Positions 8,265 to 16,340 are shown, numbered from the stretch's first letter. The stretch is 64,000 nucleotides of DNA from Aurantimonas coralicida DSM 14790 (GCF_000421645.1 NZ_ATXK01000003.1:349769-413768), one strand, 5' to 3'. Program-made: numbers and translations. Notes: generated by a model from the sequence alone, not told the origin.

Positions 8265-9362
8265 ATGGGGGTCGACATCGGCGCGCCGCGCGGCAGGGCC
8301 AATCTCGCCGGCCTGAACGGCGTGCAGGCGTTTCTCATCGCCATCTCCTGGCGCGAGAGGCCGGTGCTTCGCTGGGTCTTCGCCATCGTGGCGATCGGGC
8401 TCGCCTTCTGGGTCCGCTACGGGCTGGACGAGCAATTGCCGGCCGGCTTCCCGTATCTGTCGTTCTTCCCGGCCGTCATCATCACGACCTTCCTCGCCGG
8501 CACGGCGCCGGGAGCGCTGGTCGGTCTCCTTGGCGGCCTGTCGGCCTGGTACTTCTTCATTCCGCCCTTCGATTCCTTCCTGCTCACCGGCGGTTCGCTG
8601 CTGGCGCTGGTCTTCTACGTCTTCATCGTGACGGTCGACATCGTGCTGATCCACTGGATGCACGTCGCGCTCGACCGGCTGACCGTCGAGAAGGAGGCGA
8701 CCGCCCGCTACGCAAACGAGCGCGACCTCCTGTTCCGCGAGCTCCAGCACCGGGTCTCCAACAATCTCGCCGTGGTGTCGGCGCTCTTGAACACCCAGGC
8801 GCGCGTGTCCTCCTCCGCCGAGGCGACAGCCGCCCTGCAGCAGGCCTCCGCCCGCATCGGCCTCGTGTCGAAGATCCAGCGCCAGCTCCACGATCCGAGC
8901 CGCCAGAGCCTCGACATGGCGCCCTATCTGGCGCAGCTCGGGCCGGACCTCCTGGCGGCATCGGGGGTGACCAACGTCACCTATCTGACCGATGTCGCGC
9001 CCACCGAGGTGGATGCCGAGACGGCCGTGCCGCTGGCGCTGATCGTGACCGAACTGATCTCCAACGCGATCGAGCATGGCTGCGCCGACGGCCGGCCGGG
9101 CACCATCCGGGTCTCGCTTCGCCGCGAGGACATGGCGGGCACTGCGGGCGAGGGCTGGACCCAGCGGCTGCAGGTCGCCGACGACGGGCCCGGCTGGCCG
9201 GACGGCTTTTCCATTGCCGCGTCCCGCAATCTCGGCATGCGCATCGTCGCCTCTCTGACCCAGCAGATCGGCGGACGCTTCGAGACGTCGAACGACGGCG
9301 GCGCGGTGGCGACGCTCGTCTTCGAGGCGCGGCCGGCCTTCGCGCAAGCGCCGGCGGACTGA
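8265..9362 (+). CDS. DUF4118 membrane sensor histidine kinase (HisKA_2 type)
   Basis: 365 residues from ATG 8265; an upstream in-frame start at 8166 would add 33 residues with no hydrophobic character. Three or four hydrophobic segments (about residues 25-130, including LSFFPAVIITTFLAG and PGALVGLLGGLSAWYF) form a DUF4118-like KdpD-type membrane module. The kinase part has the HisKA_2 H-box LLFRELQHRVSNNLAVVSAL with the phosphorylatable histidine, N-box LIVTELISNAIEHG and G-box VADDGPGWPDG. Kinases of this type often feed the PhyR/EcfG general stress response or single-domain regulators in alphaproteobacteria (family knowledge). No cognate response regulator is next to it, so it is an orphan here. 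Confidence 0.85.
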   Translation: MGVDIGAPRGRANLAGLNGVQAFLIAISWRERPVLRWVFAIVAIGLAFWVRYGLDEQLPAGFPYLSFFPAVIITTFLAGTAPGALVGLLGGLSAWYFFIPPFDSFLLTGGSLLALVFYVFIVTVDIVLIHWMHVALDRLTVEKEATARYANERDLLFRELQHRVSNNLAVVSALLNTQARVSSSAEATAALQQASARIGLVSKIQRQLHDPSRQSLDMAPYLAQLGPDLLAASGVTNVTYLTDVAPTEVDAETAVPLALIVTELISNAIEHGCADGRPGTIRVSLRREDMAGTAGEGWTQRLQVADDGPGWPDGFSIAASRNLGMRIVASLTQQIGGRFETSNDGGAVATLVFEARPAFAQAPAD

Positions 9363-9392
9363 GCGGGCGCCCGCGACTGTTGCATTTTCGGC

Positions 9393-9420
9393 TTGCCATC
9401 GACGGATTTGCGGCTACTCT
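9393..9420 (+). promoter_or_regulatory. Predicted leuL-leuA promoter
   Basis: TTGCCA (9393-9398) and TACTCT (9415-9420) are 16 bases apart. The -10-like element ends seven bases before the leucine-leader ATG at 9428, so transcription would start at or beside that ATG, the same geometry as the trpL promoter in this window. Assigned by eye. Confidence 0.4.
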
Positions 9421-9427
9421 TCGCCGC

Positions 9428-9547
9428 ATGAACGCGACGCCATCCACTTTCGGCATGATCGCGGCCCAGAGCCGGGCCGGCGATGCCGCGCGTCCGCTCT
9501 CGCTTCTACGCCTTCTCCTTCTTAGCTGCGGCCGTCGGACCCGTTGA
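9428..9547 (+). CDS. Leucine-rich leader peptide of leuA
   Basis: A 39-codon ORF whose residues 24-32 read LSLLRLLLL, seven leucines in nine positions, ending SCGRRTR and a TGA at 9545-9547. The leucines are encoded by CTT, CTA and CTC and never by CTG, the leucine codon otherwise dominant in this GC-rich DNA. That choice would make a ribosome sensitive to charged tRNA-Leu supply. It sits 162 bases before leuA and its last codons overlap one arm of a strong RNA pairing. No Shine-Dalgarno is present and a promoter-like element ends seven bases before the ATG, so it may be leaderless. An internal ATG at 9455 keeps the leucine run. Attenuation of leucine genes by leader peptides is established in other bacteria; this instance is read from sequence. 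Confidence 0.75.
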   Translation: MNATPSTFGMIAAQSRAGDAARPLSLLRLLLLSCGRRTR

Positions 9548-9613
9548 CCTGAAGGGGGCGTCCGGCGGTCGAGCCGGCACTGTGGTCCGACCCGGCCCGC
9601 GCGCTCAGCCCCT
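9530..9613 (+). promoter_or_regulatory. leuA leader RNA structures (likely attenuator)
   Basis: GGCCGTCGGACC (9530-9541, codons 35-38 of the leader ORF) pairs with GGTCCGACCCGGCC (9584-9597) with a two-base bulge. Inside it CCGGC (9562-9566) pairs with GCCGG (9573-9577). A third option pairs AGGGG-C near 9553-9559 with GCCCCT (9608-9613). No convincing T-tract follows any stem, so control could be by translation or Rho-dependent termination rather than a classic intrinsic terminator. The rest of the stretch up to leuA (9614-9709) shows nothing else. Confidence 0.55.
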
Positions 9614-9709
9614 CTCGCTTTACAAGACGGTTCCAATTGCCGATGACCGGCCAGATGCGCGCGAAGCCGCCGCAGCCGTCATCCGCCCAGCGATCAAGGT
9701 GCGAAGACC

Positions 9710-11458
9710 ATGTCCGTTACACCCGCCACCCGTTCGGCCGCAGACGTCCGGCAGGCGCCGCCCGAAACGGCCGAGCGCCGCGGCACGATGCCGTTGGCCT
9801 CCCGCAAGTACCAGCCCTATGGCCAGGTCGATCTGCCTGACCGGACATGGCCGTCCAAGACCATCACCGAGCCGCCGATCTGGTGCTCGGTGGACCTGCG
9901 CGACGGCAACCAGGCACTGGTCGATCCGATGGGACAGGACCGCAAGGCCCGGTTCTTCGCGCTCCTGAAGGCGATGAACTTCAAGGAGATCGAGATCGGT
10001 TTCCCGTCCGCCTCGCAGACCGATTTCGACTTCGTGCGCTGGTGCATCGAGGAGGGCGAGACACCTGACGACGTGTCGCTGCAGGTGCTGGTGCAGTGCC
10101 GGCCTGAGCTGATCTCGCGCACCTTCGAGTCGCTGGAGGGGTCGCACCGGCCGATCGTGCATTTCTACAATTCCACCAGCGAATTGCAGCGCCGCGTCGT
10201 GTTCCAGAAGGATCGCGCCGGCATTCGCGAGATCGCTACTGACGCCGCCAAGATGGTCGTCGACATGGCGGCCAAAGCCGGCGGCGGCTACCGCTTCCAG
10301 TATTCGCCGGAAAGCTTCACCGGGACCGAGCTCGATTTCGCCGTCGAGATCTGCAACGCGGTCGCCGAGATCGTCCAGCCGACGCCGGACAACAAACTGA
10401 TCCTCAACCTGCCGGCGACGGTCGAGATGTCGACGCCGAACATCCATGCCGACCAGATGGAATGGATGTGCCGCAATCTCGACAATCGTGACAGCCTGAT
10501 TGTTTCGCTGCATCCCCACAACGACCGCGGCACCGCGGTCGCGGCGACGGAGCTGGGCCTGATGGCCGGGGCGGACCGGGTCGAGGGCACGCTGTTCGGC
10601 AATGGCGAGCGCACCGGCAATGTCGATCTCGTCACCCTGGCGCTGAACATGTTCACGCAAGGGGTGGATCCGGGTCTCGACGTCTCCGACATCAACCACA
10701 TCAAGGAAATCTTCGAGTACTGCAACCAGATGACGATCCACGAGCGTCATCCCTATGTGGGCGAACTGGTCTACACGGCCTTCTCCGGGTCGCATCAGGA
10801 CGCGATCAACAAGGGCATGAAGGCCCGCAAGGTCGCCAACAAGGAATTGTGGGAAGTCCCGTATCTGCCGATCGATCCGAAGGATGTCGGCCGGTCCTAC
10901 GAGGCGATCATCCGCATCAACTCGCAGTCGGGCAAGGGCGGCATCGCCTATGTGCTGCAGGCCGATTACGGCCTCAACCTGCCGCGCAACCTGCAGGTGG
11001 AGTTCCGCGAGGATATCCAGCACATCACCGACGAGGAAGGCCGCGAGCTGCCGGTCAAGCGCATCTACGAGCGCTTCATCGAGCGTTATGTCGAGCAGCC
11101 CGACGGCCGCATCCGCTTCGTCGAACACACCACCCGGCCGAGCGCGAACGTGAAGGGCGAGCGGATCGTCGAGGCGACCATCCTCGACAATGGCGTGGAG
11201 ACCACGATCGAGGGGATCGGAACCGGGCCGATCGACGGGTTCGTCAACGCCCTCTGCCGCCATCTGGGGCTGGAGTTCTCGGTGTTCGACTATTCGGAAC
11301 ACTCGCTGGGAGCTGGCTCCGATGCGGGCGCCATCTGCTACATGGAAGTGCAGCACGAGGGCGGACGGCTGTTCGGCGTCGGCATGAACAAGAACATCGT
11401 CACGGCTTCGCTCGAAGCGCTGGTCGCCGCGGCGAACCGCCTCTTGGCGTCGCGCTGA
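9710..11458 (+). CDS. leuA: 2-isopropylmalate synthase, long type
   Basis: 582 residues, the length of the long (LeuA type 2) form. The catalytic TIM barrel carries CSVDLRDGNQALVDPM, the metal-binding and acetyl-CoA segment HPHNDRGTAVAATELGL, and GTLFGNGERTGNVDLV. The C-terminal third (about 455-575) is the LeuA dimer/regulatory domain with EATILDNGVETTIEGIG and GSDAGAICYMEVQ, which normally binds leucine for feedback inhibition. It condenses acetyl-CoA with 2-oxoisovalerate to start leucine synthesis in the cytoplasm. AAGGTG precedes the ATG. The gene lies behind a leucine-rich leader and overlaps the next gene by one base, so control is probably both by attenuation and by allostery. Confidence 0.96.
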   Translation: MSVTPATRSAADVRQAPPETAERRGTMPLASRKYQPYGQVDLPDRTWPSKTITEPPIWCSVDLRDGNQALVDPMGQDRKARFFALLKAMNFKEIEIGFPSASQTDFDFVRWCIEEGETPDDVSLQVLVQCRPELISRTFESLEGSHRPIVHFYNSTSELQRRVVFQKDRAGIREIATDAAKMVVDMAAKAGGGYRFQYSPESFTGTELDFAVEICNAVAEIVQPTPDNKLILNLPATVEMSTPNIHADQMEWMCRNLDNRDSLIVSLHPHNDRGTAVAATELGLMAGADRVEGTLFGNGERTGNVDLVTLALNMFTQGVDPGLDVSDINHIKEIFEYCNQMTIHERHPYVGELVYTAFSGSHQDAINKGMKARKVANKELWEVPYLPIDPKDVGRSYEAIIRINSQSGKGGIAYVLQADYGLNLPRNLQVEFREDIQHITDEEGRELPVKRIYERFIERYVEQPDGRIRFVEHTTRPSANVKGERIVEATILDNGVETTIEGIGTGPIDGFVNALCRHLGLEFSVFDYSEHSLGAGSDAGAICYMEVQHEGGRLFGVGMNKNIVTASLEALVAAANRLLASR

Positions 11459-12273
11459 TGGGCGACGCCGAAGCACCGCGCCTGTTTGCCACCGAACAGG
11501 GCGGCGAAGCCGGCGGCACAGCGCGGCCCGTCGTGCTGCTGCACGGCTTCGACGGTCGGGCGGCCGTGTGGGAGGCGCTGCAACGGCGCCTCGCCACTCC
11601 GCAGCGGCGGATTCTCGCCTTCGACCTGCCGGGCCATGGCCGGTCGCGGGACTATCCCGGCTTCGGTCCGCCCAAAGTGGCGGCGCGGGCGGTGATCGCC
11701 GAGATGGCGGCGCGGGGCATCGCCTCCGCCCATTTCGTCGGCCATTCGATGGGCGGCGCCATCGCCTGCCTCGTCAGCCTGTTCGCACCGGACCGCATGG
11801 CCTCGCTGACGCTGCTTGCCCCGGGCGGATTTGGTCCGGAGATCGGCAGCGACCTGATCGCAGCGGTGATGACGGCCGAGGGCGCCGAGGCGGTCCGCAC
11901 GTCGCTTGGCGCGATGGGCGCCCCGGACTGGCAGCCGGACAGCGAGACGGCCGCCGCGATCGCCGCCGCCCGCACGCCAGAGGACCGCGCCGCGGTCGCG
12001 CAGATGTTCGATCTCCTGTTCACGGCCAGGGATGGCGGCGGGGGCGGGACGCAGGGCGTTCTGCCGCTCGAGACCATCGCGGCGAGCGGCGTGCCGATCT
12101 CGCTCGTGTGGGGTACGGAGGATCCGGTCACGCCGTTTGCGCAGGGCGCCGAGGCGCCGCCAGGCTTCGCCGTGACCGCGCTGACCGGACACGGCCACAT
12201 GCTGATGCTGGAGGCGGAAGACGCCTGCGAGAGCGCGATTCTGGCGTCGATCGAGCGGGTCGATGGCGCCTGA
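11458..12273 (+). CDS. Alpha/beta hydrolase
   Basis: 271 residues. The canonical alpha/beta-hydrolase landmarks are present: oxyanion loop VVLLHGFDG, nucleophile elbow GHSMGG with Ser97, acid region SLVWGTEDPVTPF and the terminal histidine segment LTGHGHMLMLE. It resembles the acyl-carrier-free hydrolases of the acetoin-dehydrogenase E2 or esterase group, but the substrate cannot be read from sequence. Its ATG overlaps the leuA stop (TGATG), so the two are translationally coupled and the open frame upstream inside leuA is not part of it. A link to leucine metabolism is possible only by position. Confidence 0.82.
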   Translation: MGDAEAPRLFATEQGGEAGGTARPVVLLHGFDGRAAVWEALQRRLATPQRRILAFDLPGHGRSRDYPGFGPPKVAARAVIAEMAARGIASAHFVGHSMGGAIACLVSLFAPDRMASLTLLAPGGFGPEIGSDLIAAVMTAEGAEAVRTSLGAMGAPDWQPDSETAAAIAAARTPEDRAAVAQMFDLLFTARDGGGGGTQGVLPLETIAASGVPISLVWGTEDPVTPFAQGAEAPPGFAVTALTGHGHMLMLEAEDACESAILASIERVDGA

Positions 12274-12358
12274 GCCGGAGCGTCACGCAGTTTCTTCCAA
12301 TCGCGATTCCGAATATGATAAACCCCCAGTTAACGAATTGGATTCGAGGCGACGATCG

Positions 12359-12976
12359 ATGGGCGAAGGCAAGGACAATGTCGCGACCCTGATGGGGACG
12401 AAGCGACTGGCCGATGCCGTGCGACAGGCCAAGATCGCTGCTGCGCAGCGCTCGGACGTCGTCGTCGATATCCGCGAGGCCGATCGCGCGCGGCTCGAAA
12501 TCCTGCAGGAAGAGCTGCAGCCGCTGATCGACGAACTGCCGGCGGGCGAGGACATGTTCGACTTCACCCTGTCGGGCGGTGCCCATGCGCGGCTGTGGAT
12601 CGACGGCACCGCCAACGTCGTCATGGCCCGCGACCGGCGCACCTATCGGCTCGTCCGTGAAACGCGCCTCGGCCGGGTGACGCTGGTCGAATCCACCGAA
12701 GCGCGGATCATTGCCGATCGGGTGACGGACTACGTCGCCGAGCGGATCGTGGAGCGCGACAAGGCTTTCGCGGTCAACGACGAGCTGAACGAGCGGATCG
12801 CCAAGCCGGCGCATCCGGTTCGCCGCACCAACGAGGCGCCGCTGCGCCAGCCGGAGCCGCAGCGCTCGCGTTCGACCGACTTCGTCATCGCGGCCGTCTG
12901 GCTGATGATCGGCGTCGTCGTCGGCGCCGGCCTGTTGCTGGCGATTTCGTCCTATCTCGGCGTCTCCGTCGGCTGA
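12359..12976 (+). CDS. Hypothetical protein with C-terminal membrane anchor
   Basis: 205 residues from ATG 12359, chosen because a GAGG lies eight bases upstream and the preceding in-frame residues are low-complexity. Residues 1-110 look globular and mixed (ADAVRQAKIAAAQRSDVVVD, then a DFTLSGGAHARLWIDGTAN strand-rich part). A Pro/Arg/Gln linker follows, and a single membrane helix (FVIAAVWLMIGVVVGAGLLL) ends the protein. This is a tail-anchored topology with the bulk in the cytoplasm. I do not recognise a named family. It follows the hydrolase by 85 bases on the same strand and converges on the metallophosphoesterase, with the two stop codons adjacent. Confidence 0.7.
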   Translation: MGEGKDNVATLMGTKRLADAVRQAKIAAAQRSDVVVDIREADRARLEILQEELQPLIDELPAGEDMFDFTLSGGAHARLWIDGTANVVMARDRRTYRLVRETRLGRVTLVESTEARIIADRVTDYVAERIVERDKAFAVNDELNERIAKPAHPVRRTNEAPLRQPEPQRSRSTDFVIAAVWLMIGVVVGAGLLLAISSYLGVSVG

Positions 12977-13927
12977 TCAGGCCGCCGGCCGCGAATCCTC
13001 GCGCGAGGTCGTGTTGACGGCGCGCCCGTCGGTCAGCAGTTCGCGCTGGCGTACCCAGCCGATGCCCGGACGCTCTTCACGGGCGCCGCGTTCGCGCTGG
13101 ATCAGCGACCATTTTCCCGGCTCGCCGTCGATCTCGAACAGATTGTAGCGCGAGGCCGGATGCGAGCTGCCGGGGGCCTGGCTCGCCGACGGCACGCCGA
13201 CCACAGGCACCATGCCCTGCGGCCCCTTCAGCCAATGCAGCGTATCGAGATGGGTGTGGCCGTGCAGCACGAGCTCGGCGCCCATCTCGTGGATCACCTT
13301 CGAGAAGAACTGCTTGCCGATCAACCGTTTGTGCCACGCCGTCGAGCCGGAGATCGGCGGATGGTGGATCAGCACCACGCGAAACTGGCCATGCGCGCCG
13401 GCGTGCTCGAGCTGCTTGGCCAGCGCCATCGCCTGGCGCCGGCGGAACGTGCCGGTGGCGAAGAACGGCGCCGTCGCTTCGGCGGTCGAGACGCCGAAGA
13501 TCGCGACGGGACCACGGACCCGCACATAGGGGAACGAGTTGCCGATGGCGTTCAGCGGATTGTCGCCAATCATGTACTCGTACCATTCCCGGTAGGACCG
13601 CTTCAGCGCGCCGGGGACATAGGCGTCGTGATTGCCTGGCACCACGGAGACGTCGTGCGGCTTGCCGAGTTCCTCGAGCCAGATGCGAGCCGCCATGGTC
13701 TCGACCTTGGTCGCCAGATTGACGAGGTCGCCGGTGACGGCGATGTGGTCCGGTGCTTCCTGCTGCAGGTCCTGGATGAGGTTGGCGAGCGTGTCGCCGA
13801 ACATCACCCTGCGGCGATTGCGATGCCAGTTGACGTAGCCGGTCACACGCTTCGACGCGAGTTCGCGGATCGACAATTCAGGCAATGGACCGAGATGGAT
13901 ATCGGAGAGATGGGCAAGACGAAACAT
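12977..13927 (-). CDS. Calcineurin-like metallophosphoesterase
   Basis: 316 residues from ATG 13927. The dinuclear-metal motifs are in order: HLSDIHLG (D-x-H) at residues 5-12, AVTGDLVNLA (GD), VVPGNHDAYV (GNHD), then VLIHHPPISG (H) and LVLHGHTHLDTLHW (GHxH). This is the pattern of the cyclic-nucleotide and general phosphoesterase branch. An arginine-rich patch (HRNRRRVMFGDTL) follows the first motif. The substrate is unknown. It is divergent from the Nudix gene with 58 bases between starts. Confidence 0.88.
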   Translation of the reverse strand: MFRLAHLSDIHLGPLPELSIRELASKRVTGYVNWHRNRRRVMFGDTLANLIQDLQQEAPDHIAVTGDLVNLATKVETMAARIWLEELGKPHDVSVVPGNHDAYVPGALKRSYREWYEYMIGDNPLNAIGNSFPYVRVRGPVAIFGVSTAEATAPFFATGTFRRRQAMALAKQLEHAGAHGQFRVVLIHHPPISGSTAWHKRLIGKQFFSKVIHEMGAELVLHGHTHLDTLHWLKGPQGMVPVVGVPSASQAPGSSHPASRYNLFEIDGEPGKWSLIQRERGAREERPGIGWVRQRELLTDGRAVNTTSREDSRPAA

Positions 13928-13985
13928 GCCTGTCATCCTAGGTGAGGAGAGACGGATTGCTAGGGTTGGCGAACGAAGGACGGCG

Positions 13986-14447
13986 ATGCGTTTCGAGAAA
14001 CTGATGGTACGCATCCTGCACGGCGTGCATGTGGTGGCCCGGCCCATGACCCTCGGCGTCCGCGGTTTCGTCTTCGATGACGCGGGGCGGATCTGCCTCG
14101 TGCGGCACACCTATGTCTCCGGCTGGTACCTGCCCGGCGGCGGGGTCGATCCCGGTGAGACGGCGGCCGAGGCGATGACGCGCGAGGTGCGAGAGGAGGC
14201 GGGGATCGTGCTTCTGGACGAGCCGGAGCTGGTCTCGGCCCATTTCAACCGCAATGCCTCCAACCGCGACCACGTGCTGCTCTATCGCTGCGGCGCGTTC
14301 CGGCGCGAGGCGAACCACAAGCCGGGCGCCGAGATCGCCGAGATGGGGTTCTTCGCGCCAGGCGAGCTGCCGGATGGTACCACCAACGCAACCCGGCGCC
14401 GTCTCGCCGAACTGGCCGGCGAGACGGCGCGCGATCCCTATTGGTGA
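13986..14447 (+). CDS. Nudix hydrolase
   Basis: 153 residues from ATG 13986 (AAGGA upstream). The Nudix box is complete: GGGVDPGETAAEAMTREV followed by REEAGI, matching GX5EX7REUXEEXGU. The N-terminal basic helix and the segment LGVRGFVFDDAGRICLVRHTY form the usual first strand pair. It should hydrolyse a nucleoside diphosphate linked to another group, but the specific substrate is not determinable. Its last 10 bases overlap the 3' end of the convergent glutathione transferase gene. Confidence 0.88.
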   Translation: MRFEKLMVRILHGVHVVARPMTLGVRGFVFDDAGRICLVRHTYVSGWYLPGGGVDPGETAAEAMTREVREEAGIVLLDEPELVSAHFNRNASNRDHVLLYRCGAFRREANHKPGAEIAEMGFFAPGELPDGTTNATRRRLAELAGETARDPYW

Positions 14448-15430
14448 ACGGCCAGCCGCTCGCGCCCATGCGGCACGGTGAGATCCTGCTTCGGACCGAC
14501 GGGGATGATGCCGGTCGGATTGATCGTTGCATGGCTGGAATAGTAGTGGCCCTTGATATGGTCGAAATCGACCGTCTCGGCCACACCCGGAACCTGATAG
14601 AGTTCAAGCATGTATTTGAAGAGGTTCGGGTAGTCCCTGATCTGCTGAAGATTGCATTTGAAATGCCCGAAATAGACCGGGTCGAAGCGGATCAGCGTCG
14701 TGAACAACCGCCAGTCCGCCTCGGTCGGTGCGGCGCTGGCGACGAGGTAGCGCTGCTTCGACAGCAACGCCTCGAGCCGGTCGAGCGCATCGAACAACTG
14801 TTCGAAGGGCTTCTCGTAAGCCCGCTGCGTCGTCGCGAAACCGCATTTATAGACGCCGTTGTTGACGTGGTCGTAGACATCCGCGTTGATCGCGTCGATG
14901 TCGTCGCGCAGATCGTCGGGTGACAGGTCGACCGAGGCGTCGCCATAGGCGTCGAAGCCGCGGTTCAGGATGCGCAGAATTTCCGAGGATTCATTGTTGA
15001 CGATGGTCCCGGTCTGCTTGTCCCAGAGGACCGGCACGGTCACCCGCCCGGTGTAGTGCGGGTCGGCTTCGAGGTAGATTTCATAGAGCCGCTTCTTGCC
15101 GAAGATCGGATCGGGAATTGCCCCGGGACGGTCGGAAAAGACCCAGCCTTCCTCGCCCATGTGGTAATCGACCACCGACAGGGAGATGACGTCCTCCAGC
15201 TTCTTCAGCTTGCGGGCGATCAGCGTGCGGTGGGCCCAAGGGCAGGCGAGGGAGACGTAGAGATGGTAGCGGCCGGGCTCGGCCTTGTAGCCGGTCTGGC
15301 CGTCCGGGCCGGGCGATCCGTCGGCGGTGATCCAGTCGCGAAAGCTCGTGGTCGAGCGCTGGAAGCTGCCGCCGGTCGATTTCGTATCGTACCATTTGTC
15401 CTGCCACTGGCCGTCTACGAGCAGTCCCAT
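14438..15430 (-). CDS. Glutathionyl-hydroquinone reductase (xi-class GST)
   Basis: 330 residues, the length of YqjG/PcpF-type enzymes. The catalytic cysteine lies in VSLACPWAHR (Cys63), the CPWAH motif that marks xi-class GSTs, followed by SLSVVDYHMGEEGW and a thioredoxin-fold NNESSEILRILN. The all-alpha C-terminal domain includes the conserved FTTLIRFDPVYFGHFKCN. These enzymes reduce glutathionyl-hydroquinones with GSH in the cytoplasm, protecting quinone pools or helping catabolism of chlorinated aromatics. No aromatic-degradation genes are adjacent, so a quinone-maintenance role is more likely here. Confidence 0.9.
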   Translation of the reverse strand: MGLLVDGQWQDKWYDTKSTGGSFQRSTTSFRDWITADGSPGPDGQTGYKAEPGRYHLYVSLACPWAHRTLIARKLKKLEDVISLSVVDYHMGEEGWVFSDRPGAIPDPIFGKKRLYEIYLEADPHYTGRVTVPVLWDKQTGTIVNNESSEILRILNRGFDAYGDASVDLSPDDLRDDIDAINADVYDHVNNGVYKCGFATTQRAYEKPFEQLFDALDRLEALLSKQRYLVASAAPTEADWRLFTTLIRFDPVYFGHFKCNLQQIRDYPNLFKYMLELYQVPGVAETVDFDHIKGHYYSSHATINPTGIIPVGPKQDLTVPHGRERLAVHQ

Positions 15431-15601
15431 TGGCGATCTCCTTCGGTTCGGGTTCGTCAGACTAACCGAAGTGGCCCCGGCGCGTTCCTGTGGCAGCCGC
15501 GACGCAGCGTCAACGCTCCGGCACCGATCGGCCGGAGGGGCCCGGCTGGACCTTGCCGGATCGCAGTGCTAACCGGATTGCCGGACTTGAGGAGTGCTCC
15601 G

Positions 15602-15649
15602 ATGATCATCCGCCGACGACGACACAGGATCTGCGCGCACGCGCACTGA
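15602..15649 (+). CDS. Arginine-rich 15-codon leader ORF upstream of the GNAT gene
   Basis: ATG 15602 follows an excellent Shine-Dalgarno, GAGGAG (15589-15594), with a seven-base spacer. It encodes MIIRRRRHRICAHAH and stops at 15649, 74 bases before the GNAT start. The arginine codons are CGC CGA CGA CGA and AGG; CGA and AGG are normally rare in GC-rich alphaproteobacteria. The CGA run lies in one arm of a hairpin whose other arm follows the stop codon. The layout is that of a regulatory leader peptide sensing arginine, its tRNA, or ribosome stalling. I know of no described example in front of a GNAT gene, and expression is unproven. Confidence 0.5.
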   Translation: MIIRRRRHRICAHAH

Positions 15650-15710
15650 CCGTCGTCGTTTGCCGGTATCCCGATCAGCCGATGGGAGCCCAGCGAGCGG
15701 CGCTGACGCC
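15616..15710 (+). promoter_or_regulatory. Hairpins in the arginine-leader/GNAT 5' region
   Basis: ACGACGAC (15616-15623, inside the CGA codon run) pairs perfectly with GTCGTCGT (15652-15659, just after the leader stop). A ribosome paused on the CGA codons would block that pairing. A second hairpin, GGCG (15699-15702) with CGCC (15707-15710), lies 13 bases before the GNAT ATG and could affect ribosome access. No T-tract is present, so any control is more likely translational. Confidence 0.4.
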
Positions 15711-15723
15711 CGCCCGACCTGGA

Positions 15724-16317
15724 ATGCCCCTCATGCTTGCCCTTTCCGACGTCCGGTATCTGCCGGAACATCCTGATCACCATGCCGCCATCGATGCCAT
15801 TGCCGCAGAGGCGTTCGGCCCCGGTCGCTTCACCCGCGCCGCCGAGCGTGTTCGCGAGATGGCCCGCCATGCGCCGGCGCTCTCCTTCGTCGCCGAGCAC
15901 GGTGGGGCGATCATCGGTTCGGTCCGGCTGACCCCGATCGCGATCGGTAACGCGCCGTCGCTGATGCTGGGGCCGCTCGCGGTCCGGCCGGCCTTCAAGA
16001 ACCGTGGCGTCGGCAAGGCGCTGATGCAGCGCGCCGCTACGGCTGCCCGCGAGGCCGGCGAGAACTCGATCATCCTCGTCGGCGATCCGCCCTATTACGC
16101 GCCGCTCGGCTATCGACCCTTGCCGCGCGGCTCGGTGATCATGCCGGGCCCCGTCGATCTGGCCCGGCTCCTTGGCCTGGAGCTCGTCGACGGTGCGCTC
16201 GGCGGGGTGACGGGACATGTCGGCGCGCGGCGCCTCTTAGCGCTGTCCGGCAGGCTCGATGAACCACAGGCAAGCGCCGGATTGCGCCGAGCGGCAATCC
16301 GTCCTAAAATTCCGTAG
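15724..16317 (+). CDS. GNAT-family N-acetyltransferase (YhbS-like)
   Basis: 197 residues from ATG 15724; ATG 15733 is also possible. The GNAT core is visible: the strand IIGSVRLTPI, then LMLGPLAVRPAFKNRGVGKA with the R/Q-x-x-G-x-G/A acetyl-CoA loop (RGVGKA), and PPYYAPLGYRPLPRGSVIMP, which is diagnostic of the COG3153 (YhbS-like) group. It transfers an acetyl group from acetyl-CoA to an unknown amine. It is preceded by an arginine-rich leader ORF with hairpins, suggesting translational control tied to arginine or to ribosome stalling. No good Shine-Dalgarno is seen directly before the start. Confidence 0.82.
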   Translation: MPLMLALSDVRYLPEHPDHHAAIDAIAAEAFGPGRFTRAAERVREMARHAPALSFVAEHGGAIIGSVRLTPIAIGNAPSLMLGPLAVRPAFKNRGVGKALMQRAATAAREAGENSIILVGDPPYYAPLGYRPLPRGSVIMPGPVDLARLLGLELVDGALGGVTGHVGARRLLALSGRLDEPQASAGLRRAAIRPKIP

Positions 16318-16340
16318 GGGAATGCGGAAGGTTCGACGCA

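Noticed and set aside
10849..11457. Possible N-terminal extension of the alpha/beta hydrolase.
   Set aside because: It overlaps the leuA C-terminal domain in another frame and is Arg-rich nonsense; the ATG overlapping the leuA stop fits the family length.
9620..11476. A 618-codon open frame antisense to leuA.
   Set aside because: It mirrors a strongly recognised enzyme. Its composition (Arg, Asp, Gly, Val, His) is the usual antisense shadow in GC-rich DNA, and it has no recognisable domain.
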